A stretch of DNA of 27,141 nucleotides from Deinococcus aquaedulcis (GTDB taxonomy: Bacteria > Deinococcota > Deinococci > Deinococcales > Deinococcaceae). Positions 1-9,796 of this stretch are shown in pieces. The notes beneath the pieces are model-generated. The model was not told where the DNA came from, made no database searches, and saw only the letters and a list, made by a program, of their open reading frames with translations. Each line of letters begins with the position of its first letter. The first letter of the stretch is position 1. The position numbers were made by a program, and so were the translations under genes. The stretch spans positions 1 through 27,141 of the forward strand of contig NZ_JAHRBL010000029.1 in assembly GCF_019693445.1 (NCBI RefSeq), in the 5' to 3' direction.

Positions 1-172
<172 letters not shown>

Positions 173-293
173 CACCCCTCTGCAGATTCTTCCTTGACGC
201 TTCAGGGCAGCGGAAAAATGCCGGTCAACACAGGGTTTTGCCAGAGCACACGCTGTCACCCACGCAGAGTGTAGGCCCCCGGGCCCTGCCATC

Positions 294-1025
294 ATGATCA
301 GGATGAAGCGTCTTTCCTTTTGGTTGGGTCTGGGCCTGAGTGCTTCGGCAGCGCAGGGCCTGTCAATCAACACCGTGTCTCTGGCTGGCGTGGCGTACAC
401 CGTGGCGACAGTTGATCTGAAGCAGGACCGCCTGCAGCTTCACTGGCAGAACCCCACCACCCGCGCGCCCTACACCACTTTTGAACAGTTGCGCGCCCGG
501 CTGACCAAGGAAGGGCGCACGGTTCTCTTTGCCACCAACAGCGGCATCTATGCCCCAGGCCTGAAACCTCTGGGCCTGCACATTGAGCAGGGGCGCATGC
601 TGGTGCCCCTGAACCGGGCCCAGCGGGGCGGCAACTTTGCGCTGGTGCCCAACGGGGTGTTCTGGGTGGCGGGGCCACGCGCTGGGGTCAGCGAAACGAG
701 CGCGTTTGCACGCAGCAGCATTCGGCCCACCTACGCCACCCAGTCGGGCCCCCTGCTGGTGCAGGCGGGGCGCTTGCATCCAGCTTTTCGGAAATCGGGC
801 ACGTCGTTTAAGGTGCGCAGTGGGGTTGGGGTCTGCACGGATGGCCGGGTGCGCTTTGTCATCAGCGGGGCCCCCGTCAACTTCTATACCTTTGCCGTGT
901 TGTTCCGGGACAAGCTGCGCTGCCCGGACGCTCTGTATCTGGACGGCAGCATCAGCGCCTTTGCCACGGCGCGCGGGTCAAATCAGCTGGCGCCGTTCGC
1001 CGGCATCTGGAGCGTGAGCCGATAG
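294..1025 (+). CDS. Secreted phosphodiester glycosidase family (DUF2233) protein
   Basis: 243 residues. The N-terminus ([19 protein letters not shown], from residue 4) is a typical Sec signal peptide, so the mature protein is probably exported. The rest matches the DUF2233 / NAGPA-like fold: an ATNSGIY block near residue 80, TQSGPLLV in the middle, a [13 protein letters not shown] strand, and [10 protein letters not shown] near the C-terminus. Relatives include human uncovering enzyme (N-acetylglucosamine-1-phosphodiester glycosidase) and bacterial proteins linked to cell-envelope sugar metabolism; the substrate here is unknown. ATG 294 or ATG 303 could be the start; neither has a good Shine-Dalgarno sequence. 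The gene is divergent from the 23S rRNA and stands alone, ending at a bidirectional terminator. Confidence 0.85.
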   Translation: MIRMKRLSFWLGLGLSASAAQGLSINTVSLAGVAYTVATVDLKQDRLQLHWQNPTTRAPYTTFEQLRARLTKEGRTVLFATNSGIYAPGLKPLGLHIEQGRMLVPLNRAQRGGNFALVPNGVFWVAGPRAGVSETSAFARSSIRPTYATQSGPLLVQAGRLHPAFRKSGTSFKVRSGVGVCTDGRVRFVISGAPVNFYTFAVLFRDKLRCPDALYLDGSISAFATARGSNQLAPFAGIWSVSR

Positions 1026-1061
1026 GGATGTGACTGCTGGGCAGCCCTCTCCACAGCAGCA

Positions 1062-1092
1062 AAGAGGCCCAGGCGCACAGCCCGGGCCTCTT
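1062..1092. terminator. Bidirectional terminator between convergent genes
   Basis: A perfect 9-bp stem, AAGAGGCCC (1062-1070) with GGGCCTCTT (1084-1092), lies between the plus-strand DUF2233 gene and the minus-strand DUF937 gene. Short T-rich tails occur on both strands, so it can serve both transcripts. Confidence 0.75.
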
Positions 1093-1112
1093 CATTTCTG
1101 AATCAGCAGTGG

Positions 1113-2732
1113 TTACCGCACCGTCAGGTTGATGGTTCGCAGGGGCTCGACGTCGGGGGTGCCCACTGGACGCACCTCGTAGGTGATGGCGCCAGGACCG
1201 GGGCGGCTCTGGTAGCTCCAGCCACAGGTGACATCCAGCGGAATGTCCTTGCGGCCAATCACGCGCTCGCCCCGGCGCACCGTCACCGAGTAGCCCTGCC
1301 CTTCGCCCACGCCGCCGAAGCGGAAGGGTTCACGCACCTCCTGGCCGTCGGCCATGCTGAGGGTAAAGGTCTCGGTGCAGCGCTGCTCACGCTCGCCGGT
1401 CAGGGCACCCACCGTCAGCGCCACACTACCCAGCGCCTCGCCAGCGGGGGTCTGAACCGTGTAGGTCTGTGCGCCGGCAGCCGGGCTAGGCACGGCAAAG
1501 GACCACGTTCCATCCTCGCCCACCTGGAAGCTGCCCAGGCTGGTGTCGCCCTCGCGCAGTTCCAGGGTCTGCCCGGGCTGGCCGGTCCCGCGCAGGGTCA
1601 CGGTGCCTGCAGGCACCGAAGCGTCGGCCGCCGGTTCCGTAATAGAGAAGGTGCCGGAAGCCGCCGGCTCGGTGGGCGCCGTACCGGTGCCGGTCTGCTC
1701 CTCACCCACGGTGAAGTTCAATTCGGCGCGGCCCTCGGGGCTGGTGGTCTGGGCCACCAGTGTCTGTGGGCCAGCACCCAGGGCAGGGACCTCGGCTTCC
1801 CAGAGGCCCTCGGCATTCACGGTGGCGGTGGCCACCTCCTGCTCGCCGCTGCGCACGCTCACCTGTGCGCCAGCGGGGCCCGTACCGCGCACGGTAAGGG
1901 CGCCAGGGGCCACCGTTTCCCCGGCGGCTGGGGCGGTAAAGGCCAGATCGGTGGCCGGCACGGTGGTCTCAGAGGTTGCGGGCGGCGCCTGCACGGTGTC
2001 GCGTTCACCGGGCCGCTGCAGCAGCCAGCAGCCGCCCAGGGTCAGCAACAGCAGCAGCAGGGCCCAGGGCCACCAGGGGCGGCGGCGCCGGGTACGCTCA
2101 TGGGAAGTGATGACCGGGGCCGGCGGCACAGGGGCGGCCGGCGCGGGGCTGGGCGGAACAGAAGTAACTGGCGCGGCCTCGGTGGGGCGAATGACCGTGG
2201 TGGTCGTCACCTCTGGCGTATGAGCCACGGCCGCTGCGCCGGCCACCGCCGCCGTGCCCAGCGTGGACAGCAGCAGGGGCCGGCCCCGCAGACCGCCCAG
2301 CCACTCGGCGGCATTGGCCCCAGTCAGGCCCAGCTGCCCCATGCGGCTGAGCAGCAGCGGCAGGGCGAGGTGCAGCAGCCGGGTCACCAGCGCGGGCGGG
2401 GCGCCGGTGTCCTGGGCCGTCAGACGGGTCACTTCCTCGGCCCGCGCGCCCAAGAGCGGGGGGGTCAGCAGTTCGCCCGCCTGTTCGAGATTCTGTGCGC
2501 CGCCGGGTTCGGCCAGCGCGGCTTCGACACTGCCAAAGGCGGGCAAGGTGCCCACCGCTTCAACGAGGTGGGCACGGCCCTCAGCGCCCGCAGCCTGATC
2601 AGCCAGCGCGTCCAGTTGCCGGGGCAGGCCAGCGGCCAGCACGCGGTGCACCAGGGCGCTGTCGGTGCCCAGCACCCGGGCCAGGGCCGACACGCCTTCT
2701 TCAAAAAAAGCCCCCAGTCCTTCTGTGACCAT
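1113..2732 (-). CDS. DUF937 protein with membrane anchor and bacterial Ig-like repeats
   Basis: 539 residues from ATG 2732, chosen because AGGAGG sits 6 nt upstream; the open frame extends to 2927 but the extra part lacks a ribosome site. Residues about 5-165 are a helical DUF937 (YidB-like) domain. A proline-rich linker (180-210) leads to a basic stretch HERTRRRRP and one membrane helix (about 219-237). After the helix come two bacterial Ig-like repeats (about 262-343 and 360-442, each with a V-RGTG-PG turn) and a C-terminal beta domain with two cysteines (452, 503) that could form a disulfide. The charge pattern suggests a cytoplasmic DUF937 part and an extracytoplasmic Ig part. Function is not known. 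Related architectures with a C-terminal OmpA domain exist; no OmpA domain is present here. Confidence 0.8.
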   Translation of the reverse strand: MVTEGLGAFFEEGVSALARVLGTDSALVHRVLAAGLPRQLDALADQAAGAEGRAHLVEAVGTLPAFGSVEAALAEPGGAQNLEQAGELLTPPLLGARAEEVTRLTAQDTGAPPALVTRLLHLALPLLLSRMGQLGLTGANAAEWLGGLRGRPLLLSTLGTAAVAGAAAVAHTPEVTTTTVIRPTEAAPVTSVPPSPAPAAPVPPAPVITSHERTRRRRPWWPWALLLLLLTLGGCWLLQRPGERDTVQAPPATSETTVPATDLAFTAPAAGETVAPGALTVRGTGPAGAQVSVRSGEQEVATATVNAEGLWEAEVPALGAGPQTLVAQTTSPEGRAELNFTVGEEQTGTGTAPTEPAASGTFSITEPAADASVPAGTVTLRGTGQPGQTLELREGDTSLGSFQVGEDGTWSFAVPSPAAGAQTYTVQTPAGEALGSVALTVGALTGEREQRCTETFTLSMADGQEVREPFRFGGVGEGQGYSVTVRRGERVIGRKDIPLDVTCGWSYQSRPGPGAITYEVRPVGTPDVEPLRTINLTVR

Positions 2733-3060
2733 TGCGTTCCTCCTGACTCCGCCCACCACGGCACGCGGCACCGAACCCTTGAGACCAGGGACGGCGCGGC
2801 TCAGCCCGTTGGCAGGATGAGCTTCACCGTACCCGCCCCCGCGCCGCGCTGCATTTACAAAGCCTTGAAACCCTGTCAGAGATGACGCGCAGAGGAATGT
2901 GGCGGGATCTTTTGCTGTGAAAGCCAACCAGGGTCGGTTGCTTGACTGCGTTTCGTCAGAAAGGGCCAGGAAAAAGGCCCCACCGCTTCTCTAGAGAAGA
3001 CTGCGAGGACCGTCAAAGGCCAGCCTGGAACCAACCAAGCCGGACTCAGCGCCGCGATGC
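2733..3060. other. Intergenic region upstream of the DUF937 gene
   Basis: No convincing gene is seen on either strand. It holds a perfect 14-bp palindrome CTTCTCTAGAGAAG (2986-2999), a short hairpin CAACC/GGTTG (2925-2940), and a weak minus-strand promoter candidate: CTGACA, 16 nt, TAAATG, roughly 2855-2882. A long plus-strand open frame starting at 2942 is the antisense shadow of rodA. Confidence 0.4.
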
Positions 3061-3063
3061 TCG

Positions 3064-3099
3064 AAAAAGGCCGCCAGGGCACCCACGCCCGGCGGCCTT
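3064..3099 (-). terminator. Terminator of the minD-minE-rodA transcript
   Basis: On the minus strand the stem AAGGCCGCC/GGCGGCCTT (3067-3075 with 3091-3099) has an inner GGGC/GCCC extension and is followed by five T residues (AAAAA at 3064-3068 on the plus strand). It lies 23 nt past the rodA stop codon and is a textbook intrinsic terminator. Confidence 0.9.
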
Positions 3100-3121
3100 G
3101 AGCGTTGCCACGCCTCTGCGC

Positions 3122-4189
3122 TCAGATCTGACCTTCAAAGCGGTCGCGGTGCACCACGTAGGCCAGCCCCAGCGTGGCCAGGGTACTCACCAGACTGCTC
3201 AGGCCGTAGCTGATCAGCGGCAGGGTGATGCCGGTCAGGGGCAGGACACTGAGGGCGGCGCCGATGTTCTCGACGACCTGAAAGCCAATCTGGCCCAGCA
3301 CGCCCGCGAACAGCACCTGATCCTGCAAGCGGGGCGCCTCGGTGGCCATGCCGGCCAGCCCCAGCAGCAGCGCCCCGTAGAGCAGCAGCACGATGACGCC
3401 GCCCACCAGCCCCTGTTCTTCCAGCCAGGTGGAGATGGCGAAATCGGTGTGGGCTTCGGGCAAAAAGCCGTTGTGCGACTGGCTGCCCTGCTTGTAGCCC
3501 TTGCCCTGCAGACCGCCAGACCCCACCGCAATGGTGCTCTGTATCACCTGATAGCCCGCGCCCCGGGGTTCCTTGTAGGGATCGAGGAAGATGGTCAGGC
3601 GTTTTTGCTGGTACGGCTCCAGACGAGGGTAAAGGAGCGTGGGCACCGCCACGCCCACCGCCAGCACCGCCAGCAGCGCGTGCCACGTGGGCATGCGCGC
3701 CGCCAGCAACATCACCCCGAACATCACCCCCAGGACCATCGCCCCGCCAAAGTCCTGCACCACCACCAGCGCCAGCGCCGGCAGAAACACGGCCAGGGCG
3801 CGGGCGTAGGTGTTCATGCCCTTGTAGCCTTCGCGCAAGACCAGCGCCAGCATCAGGATCAGGGCGAACTTCAGGATTTCCAGCGGCTGAAACTGCAGCG
3901 GCCCCAGCATGATCCAGTTGCGCTGGCCGTTCACCTCCTTGCCGATCACGAAGGTGCTGGCCTGCAGCGCCAGCGCCAGCGCGAACAGTTGCGGGGCAAA
4001 GCGGTAGATGCGGTCGCGTCCAGCCCACCACAACAGCCCAATGGGCAGGGTCGCCAGCGCCACCCCCAGCAGTTGCTTGGGAAAGACACCCGCCGAGGCC
4101 CGGGGCGACAGGGCCGCCGTGCTGACGGTCATCAGGCCCACCACCAGCAGGGCCGCGATGATGATGGGAAAGCGCAGGTCGTACTTCAC
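3122..4189 (-). CDS. rodA: RodA/FtsW (SEDS) peptidoglycan glycosyltransferase
   Basis: 355 residues, polytopic (about ten hydrophobic helices). SEDS proteins polymerise lipid II into glycan strands together with a class B PBP. Diagnostic blocks are GQRNWI and LQFQPLE in the first half, then GAGYQVIQSTIAVGSGG, GKGYKQGSQS and FLPEAHTDFAIS. Asp249 in HTDF is the catalytic aspartate of the large extracellular loop, and the C-terminal PLISYG motif is present. RodA and FtsW are hard to separate by eye; position behind minDE and short length favour RodA, but FtsW cannot be excluded. The start is placed at GTG 4189, because a TAGCCT -10 box ends 6 nt before it; the longer GTG at 4195 would abut the -10 box. 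It is also the last gene of the minD cluster (43 nt after the metallophosphoesterase gene). Confidence 0.92.
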   Translation of the reverse strand: MKYDLRFPIIIAALLVVGLMTVSTAALSPRASAGVFPKQLLGVALATLPIGLLWWAGRDRIYRFAPQLFALALALQASTFVIGKEVNGQRNWIMLGPLQFQPLEILKFALILMLALVLREGYKGMNTYARALAVFLPALALVVVQDFGGAMVLGVMFGVMLLAARMPTWHALLAVLAVGVAVPTLLYPRLEPYQQKRLTIFLDPYKEPRGAGYQVIQSTIAVGSGGLQGKGYKQGSQSHNGFLPEAHTDFAISTWLEEQGLVGGVIVLLLYGALLLGLAGMATEAPRLQDQVLFAGVLGQIGFQVVENIGAALSVLPLTGITLPLISYGLSSLVSTLATLGLAYVVHRDRFEGQI

Positions 4190-4195
4190 GCCCAC

Positions 4196-4201
4196 AGGCT
4201 A
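4196..4201 (-). promoter_or_regulatory. Leaderless -10 box before rodA
   Basis: On the minus strand TAGCCT is followed by 6 nt and GTG AAG. This fits transcription starting at or next to the start codon and would give rodA an internal promoter inside the cluster. No clear -35 box is seen. Confidence 0.5.
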
Positions 4202-4232
4202 CGGCGCCCGCACATGACCTGCATGGGAATGG

Positions 4233-4952
4233 TCAGGGTGACTGAGGCAGGCGGCCCTGGCGTAACCACGCTGCTTCGTGCGCGCCCTGCGGGGCGTGGG
4301 CCTCGGCCCACCGGGCGGCGCCCTCAATATCGTAGGGGACGCGGCGAAACTGCACGTTCCACAGGCCCTGGTGCCGCTCCAGCAGCGCCCAGCGGGCCGC
4401 CGGATCGCCCTGAAACTGGCGCGACACGGCCCCCACATTCACGAAGGTCACGCCCCCTTCGGCCACCAGCGCCTCGCGGTGGGTGTGGCCCACCAGCACC
4501 ACGCGCACGGCCGACCCGCCGGAGAGCTCAGCCAGCAGGGCTGGGCCGGGCCGCAGGCGGGGGGACTCGGGCGCCCCTTCAAACAGCAGCGCGCGCCAGG
4601 GGTCCTGCGGGTGCCCGTGGGCCAGCAGCACCTCGCCGTCTGCAACCTGGGCCGTGGTGGGCAGGGCGCCCAGCACCTCTGGAACACCAGCGGGTAGCTG
4701 CGCCTGGACCCAGGCCGTCTGTTCGCGGTCGCGCTCCGGCCAGCGCCCAGCCACCAGTTCATCGGTGTTGCCACGCACGGTGGGGGGCGCGTGCTCCTGC
4801 TGCAGCGCCCAGGCACGGCCCGGGTCTGCGCCGCCCCACACCGTGTCACCCAGGTTGACAGTCAGGTCCGGGGTGGCCGCACGCACATCCGCCAGCACGG
4901 CGTCCAGGGCAAAGGCGTTGCCGTGCACGTCACTGAGCACCGCCACGCTCAT
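4233..4952 (-). CDS. Metallophosphoesterase (calcineurin-like, YfcE/MJ0936 type)
   Basis: 239 residues, cytoplasmic. The dinuclear metal motifs are all present in order: SDVHGN (Asp8, His10), LGDTVWG (Asp36), RGNTDE (Asn62), a later LLAHGHP and VGHTHREAL. The NTDE variant after GN and the small size fit the single-domain phosphodiesterase subgroup. Substrate is unknown. The gene begins 2 nt after the minE stop codon and is followed 43 nt later by rodA, so it is probably translated from the same transcript as the division genes. Any role in division is inference from position only. Confidence 0.88.
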   Translation of the reverse strand: MSVAVLSDVHGNAFALDAVLADVRAATPDLTVNLGDTVWGGADPGRAWALQQEHAPPTVRGNTDELVAGRWPERDREQTAWVQAQLPAGVPEVLGALPTTAQVADGEVLLAHGHPQDPWRALLFEGAPESPRLRPGPALLAELSGGSAVRVVLVGHTHREALVAEGGVTFVNVGAVSRQFQGDPAARWALLERHQGLWNVQFRRVPYDIEGAARWAEAHAPQGAHEAAWLRQGRLPQSP

Positions 4953-4954
4953 GC

Positions 4955-5206
4955 TTACTTGCCCCGCGCCCCCGGGGTGCTTTCATCCAGAGGAATATTG
5001 GCCATCAGAACGACCATGTCGCCACGCTGCTCAATCTCCACCGAGCTGTGCCCCGTGGGAAAGTACCGCTTGACGACCTCCAGCAGATCATTGCGCAGGG
5101 CGTCCACCTTGCCGGGGGGAATCTGGGCGCGGTCATAGGCCAGCACCAGCTCCAGGCGGTCTTTCAGCGTCTCCTTGGTCCGGCCCCGTTTCATCCAGGA
5201 GAACAT
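4955..5206 (-). CDS. minE: Cell division topological specificity factor MinE
   Basis: 83 residues, normal size for MinE. It stimulates the MinD ATPase and restricts MinCD to the poles. The N-terminus (MFSWMKRGRTKETLKDRLE) is the amphipathic membrane/MinD-contact segment; the block LVLAYDRAQIPPGK is the classic family signature, followed by a short beta segment (VEIEQRGDMVVLMANIPL) of the dimer domain. The start codon lies 1 nt after the minD stop codon, so the two are translationally coupled. Confidence 0.96.
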   Translation of the reverse strand: MFSWMKRGRTKETLKDRLELVLAYDRAQIPPGKVDALRNDLLEVVKRYFPTGHSSVEIEQRGDMVVLMANIPLDESTPGARGK

Positions 5207-5207
5207 C

Positions 5208-6008
5208 TCAGGCCCCCCCGAACAGGCGGCGCAGCGCGGCCAGGAAACCCCGGTCTTCCTCGAACTTGGGGTACGGCACGTCCTCGCCCTTCAGGCGCCG
5301 GGCGGTGGCCATAAAAGCCTCGCCGGCCTTGGTCTTGCCCAGCACGGCCGGCTCGCCCACGTTGGTGCTGACGATGATCCCCTCGTCCTCGGGAACGATG
5401 CCGATAGGCTTGACCCCCAGGATGTCGAGGATGTCGGCTTCACTGAGCATGTTGCCGCTGGCCACCATCTTGGGGCGCAGGCGGTTGATCACCAGCCGGA
5501 TCTCGCTGACCTGCTGCGCTTCCAGCAGGCCGATGATGCGGTCGGCATCGCGCACGCTGGAGACTTCGGGGTTGACCACGACCAGGGCGCCCTCGGCGGG
5601 GGCGGCGGCCGTCTTGAAGCCGGACTCGATACCGGCGGGGCTGTCAATCAGGATGCGGGTAAAGCCTTCCTGCTCCACCAGGTCGCGCACCACGCCCTTG
5701 AAGACCTCGGGGTCCAGGGCGTCCTTGTCACGGGTCTGGGAGGCGGGAAGCAGGTACAGGTTCTCCACACGCTTGTCGCGGATCAGGGCCTGGGCCATGC
5801 GGCACTTGCCTTCCAGCACGTCCACCAGATCGAACACCACGCGCGACTCCAGGCCCATCACCACGTCGAGGTTGCGCAGGCCCACGTCCACGTCAATAAC
5901 CGCGACCTTCTCGCCCAGCTTGGCAAGCGCCGCCCCAATGTTCGCGGTGGTCGTGGTTTTGCCCACGCCCCCTTTGCCGGACGTGACCACAATGACCTTG
6001 GCATTCAT
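5208..6008 (-). CDS. minD: Septum site-determining ATPase MinD
   Basis: 266 residues from ATG 6008. Deviant Walker A motif SGKGGVGKTTTT with signature Lys12 and Lys17, VIDVDVGLRNLD (switch I), and a Walker B-like ILIDSPAGIE. The C-terminus ends in a short amphipathic helix (FLAALRRLFGGA) that serves as membrane-targeting sequence. MinD binds the membrane with ATP, recruits MinC to block FtsZ, and is released by MinE. The open frame continues upstream to 6161, but the homologous protein starts at MNAKVIVVTSGK; no Shine-Dalgarno is seen and a TACACT box lies 10 nt upstream, so the mRNA probably has almost no leader. minE follows directly; minC is not adjacent. Confidence 0.96.
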   Translation of the reverse strand: MNAKVIVVTSGKGGVGKTTTTANIGAALAKLGEKVAVIDVDVGLRNLDVVMGLESRVVFDLVDVLEGKCRMAQALIRDKRVENLYLLPASQTRDKDALDPEVFKGVVRDLVEQEGFTRILIDSPAGIESGFKTAAAPAEGALVVVNPEVSSVRDADRIIGLLEAQQVSEIRLVINRLRPKMVASGNMLSEADILDILGVKPIGIVPEDEGIIVSTNVGEPAVLGKTKAGEAFMATARRLKGEDVPYPKFEEDRGFLAALRRLFGGA

Positions 6009-6018
6009 GCTGAGGGGC

Positions 6019-6024
6019 AGTGTA
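6019..6024 (-). promoter_or_regulatory. -10 box of the minD cluster
   Basis: TACACT on the minus strand, 10 nt before the minD ATG. It predicts a transcript with a leader of only a few nucleotides and supports ATG 6008 as start. The upstream -35 region (CTGCCG, 18 nt away) is weak. Confidence 0.5.
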
Positions 6025-6137
6025 GCGCGAGACAGGGGCGCGCGGCAGGCGCTTTGTGTGCATGCCCACACCCGGGACGCCTGTCCCAGTCCTCCAAAGT
6101 CAAGCAGGTTTGCGGCGCGCTCCTTTACGCGCGTTGC

Positions 6138-6143
6138 TAGCGT
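6138..6143 (+). promoter_or_regulatory. Extended -10 box of the lipoprotein hydrolase gene
   Basis: TGC-TAGCGT (6135-6143) has the extended -10 form TGNTANNNT. It would start transcription near 6150, leaving a short leader that carries GGAGG directly before ATG 6160. Confidence 0.45.
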
Positions 6144-6159
6144 GCCCGGTGGAGGCAAC

Positions 6160-8019
6160 ATGAAACTGCGTCACACTTCTCTGCTGCTGCTGTCCCTCTC
6201 TGCTGGTCTGGTGGCCTGCCGGCCCACGCCCGCGCCCGATCCCCTGGCGGCCTACACCGGCCAGACCCTGAACTGGACCGCCTGCGATCCCACCATTCTG
6301 GGCGAAGACCAGACAGAGCTGTTTGGGGCGCTGAAAGACCGCCTGCGCTGCGCCGACATGACGGTGCCCGCCAACTGGACCGCCCCCAACGGCATGTCCA
6401 TGAGTGTGTCGCTGATTCGTGTGGCCGCTGCCAACCAGAGCAAGCGCCAGGGCGCCATTTTCTTCAACCCCGGCGGCCCCGGCGGCGACGGCCTGATGTT
6501 CGCACCCCTGTTTGCTGACATGTGGGAAAACCCCGAACTGGGCAAGTTCTTCCCTGACGCCGCTGGCCTGAAGCAGATGTCGGCCGAGTTCGACCTGATC
6601 GGCTTCTCGCCGCGTGGTGTGGGCGCCAGCAGCCGTCTGTACTGCGGCAGCAATGAACTGGCCGACCACATCAACCCCCCGGCGGCGGACCGCAGCGAGA
6701 AGAACATCAACGCCCTGATCCGTTACGGCAAACTGGTGGCCCAGGCCTGCCAGAAAAACCCGGTCACCCCGCTGATCAACACCGACGCCACCGCCCGCGA
6801 CCTGAACCTCGCGCGCCAGCTGCTGGGCGATCAGAAACTGAACTACATCGGCTACTCGTACGGCACGTGGCTGGGCTCGTGGTACGCCAAGCTGTTCCCC
6901 GAAAACACCGGGCGCATGCTGCTGGACGGCAACATGTCCTGGAACGAGAGCATGGAAGATGCCTTCGGCCTGCAGCCTGCCGCTTTCGAGCGCGACTTCC
7001 GCGACTCGGTGGCGCCGTACCTTGCGCGGCAGAATGCCATGCTGGGCCTGGGGCAGACTGGCGCCGAAGTGTACGCTGCCCAGAACAGCCTCAGCGAGCC
7101 GCTGCGCAGCATCATGGGCAACTACATTGCCCAGCTGATGTATGGCCGCGACCAGCTGCCCCTGATTGGCCTGCTGCTTAAACCCGCTGTGGTAATTGAC
7201 GGCGTGATCAAGGCCAACCCCAAGGCCACGCTGGATGAGCTGCTGGCCCTGGCCGAGAAGCAGACCTACTTTGCCGCGCCCCAGCAGAACCCCCTGGGCG
7301 TGATGTTCGCCCAGATGCTGCTGTTCCAGCGCGATCAGGCGATGCGCCCTACCCCCTTCCCGGTGGAGATGGGCAGCTTTGAGTCCACCTTTACCGCCAT
7401 CACCTGTAACGACACCCCCTGGAAGCAGACCCTGGCCGGGGCCCGCGCCCGCGATGAGCAGGACGCCAAGAACTACCCACTGATTGGCGGCGCTTCGGTG
7501 GCCAACGCCTGCTTGCAGTGGAAGGGCGGCGCCAGCGTGCAGAAGCCCGTCCTGCCGGCCAATATGCCCCCCGTCCTGATGCTGCAAAACGAGCTGGACC
7601 CCGCCACCCCCCAGGAAGGGGCCCTGCGCGCGCTGAACTCCACCCCCAGCGCCAAGATGATCATGATTGACGACGAGCCCCAGCACGCGGCCTTCCCCTA
7701 CGGGACCACGTGCGTGGACAAGCCGATCATCGACTACTTCCTGACGGGCAAGATGCCCGAAGGCAAGATGACCACCTGCACGGCTATGCCCCTGCCCAGG
7801 GAAGACAAAGTGGTGCCGGTCAAGACCCTGAGCGTGCAGAGCGGCGCGCTGTGCGTAGGCCAGCCGAGCCTGAGCGCCCAGTCGCTGAGCGAACAGCGCC
7901 TGACGGTGGCCCGCACCGAGGCCCGCCGGATCATCGAGGACAACGCCCGCAGCTTCTTCCTGCCCAAGGTGGGCACCGGCCTGAAGCCCGAAGCCCTGAA
8001 GATCCAGAACTGCCAGTAA
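6160..8019 (+). CDS. Alpha/beta hydrolase lipoprotein with TAP-like C-terminal domain (peptidase S33 type)
   Basis: 619 residues from ATG 6160, which has GGAGG 5 nt upstream. The signal sequence ends in the lipobox GLVAC (Cys20), so it is a lipoprotein of the outer face. The oxyanion block FFNPGGPGGDG (102-111), nucleophile elbow GYSYG (Ser233), Asp480 in NELDPATP and His509 in EPQHAAF form the catalytic triad of the Streptomyces tripeptidyl-aminopeptidase / SCO-type hydrolases; the last two are in the TAP-like C-terminal domain. It probably cleaves short peptides or peptide-like esters outside the cell. Cysteine pairs in the mature part (e.g. 64, 162, 197, 416, 451) fit an exported protein. 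It is divergent from minD, separated by 151 nt that hold both promoters. Confidence 0.88.
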   Translation: MKLRHTSLLLLSLSAGLVACRPTPAPDPLAAYTGQTLNWTACDPTILGEDQTELFGALKDRLRCADMTVPANWTAPNGMSMSVSLIRVAAANQSKRQGAIFFNPGGPGGDGLMFAPLFADMWENPELGKFFPDAAGLKQMSAEFDLIGFSPRGVGASSRLYCGSNELADHINPPAADRSEKNINALIRYGKLVAQACQKNPVTPLINTDATARDLNLARQLLGDQKLNYIGYSYGTWLGSWYAKLFPENTGRMLLDGNMSWNESMEDAFGLQPAAFERDFRDSVAPYLARQNAMLGLGQTGAEVYAAQNSLSEPLRSIMGNYIAQLMYGRDQLPLIGLLLKPAVVIDGVIKANPKATLDELLALAEKQTYFAAPQQNPLGVMFAQMLLFQRDQAMRPTPFPVEMGSFESTFTAITCNDTPWKQTLAGARARDEQDAKNYPLIGGASVANACLQWKGGASVQKPVLPANMPPVLMLQNELDPATPQEGALRALNSTPSAKMIMIDDEPQHAAFPYGTTCVDKPIIDYFLTGKMPEGKMTTCTAMPLPREDKVVPVKTLSVQSGALCVGQPSLSAQSLSEQRLTVARTEARRIIEDNARSFFLPKVGTGLKPEALKIQNCQ

Positions 8020-8058
8020 GGGGGTCACCCCGCCCTGTGATCTGATTCCACCCTCAGC

Positions 8059-8088
8059 TCAGCCCGCCGCGCTACAGTGGCGGGCTGA
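8059..8088 (+). promoter_or_regulatory. rimO promoter inside a perfect inverted repeat
   Basis: TCAGCCCGCC (8059-8068) is perfectly complementary to GGCGGGCTGA (8079-8088), and the 10-nt loop contains a TACAGT -10 box (8073-8078). It may be an operator around the promoter, or the terminator of the upstream gene; no T-tract follows. Confidence 0.5.
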
Positions 8089-8136
8089 ACTCTGTGCCCC
8101 CAGGCTCTGGGCGCGGCGCACGAGCAAGGAGCGACC

Positions 8137-9620
<1,484 letters not shown>

Positions 9621-9621
<1 letters not shown>

Positions 9622-9705
9622 GGGGCGCTTCCGCCCCCGGTCTAAGAGTCAAAGGGTATAAGGGGCAAGGAAAGATGGGGCGCCGGGGCATTGTTCTGGC
9701 GCCCC
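9621..9705 (+). terminator. Two hairpins after rimO
   Basis: The first hairpin overlaps the last base of the stop codon: GGGGGCG/CGCCCCC (9621-9627, 9632-9638) without a T-tract. The second, GGGGCGCC/GGCGCCCC (9677-9684, 9698-9705), is followed by TGCCCTTT and looks more like a terminator. Confidence 0.55.
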
Positions 9706-9796
9706 TGCCCTTTGCTCCACAGATCAGCGCGCGCTGGCGGGGGCACGCAGGTATGCTGCCTCTACCACCCCCTCTCCCCTGTTTCAAGGAGTGCGC

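Noticed and set aside
2942..4858. 638-codon plus-strand open frame
   Set aside because: It is antisense to rodA and the phosphoesterase gene, rich in Gln/His/Arg as expected for a shadow frame in GC-rich DNA, and has no family resemblance.
6100..8028. Long minus-strand open frame opposite the lipoprotein hydrolase
   Set aside because: Low-complexity Gly/His/Gln-rich composition and exact overlap with a gene having signal peptide and catalytic triad; a codon-bias shadow.
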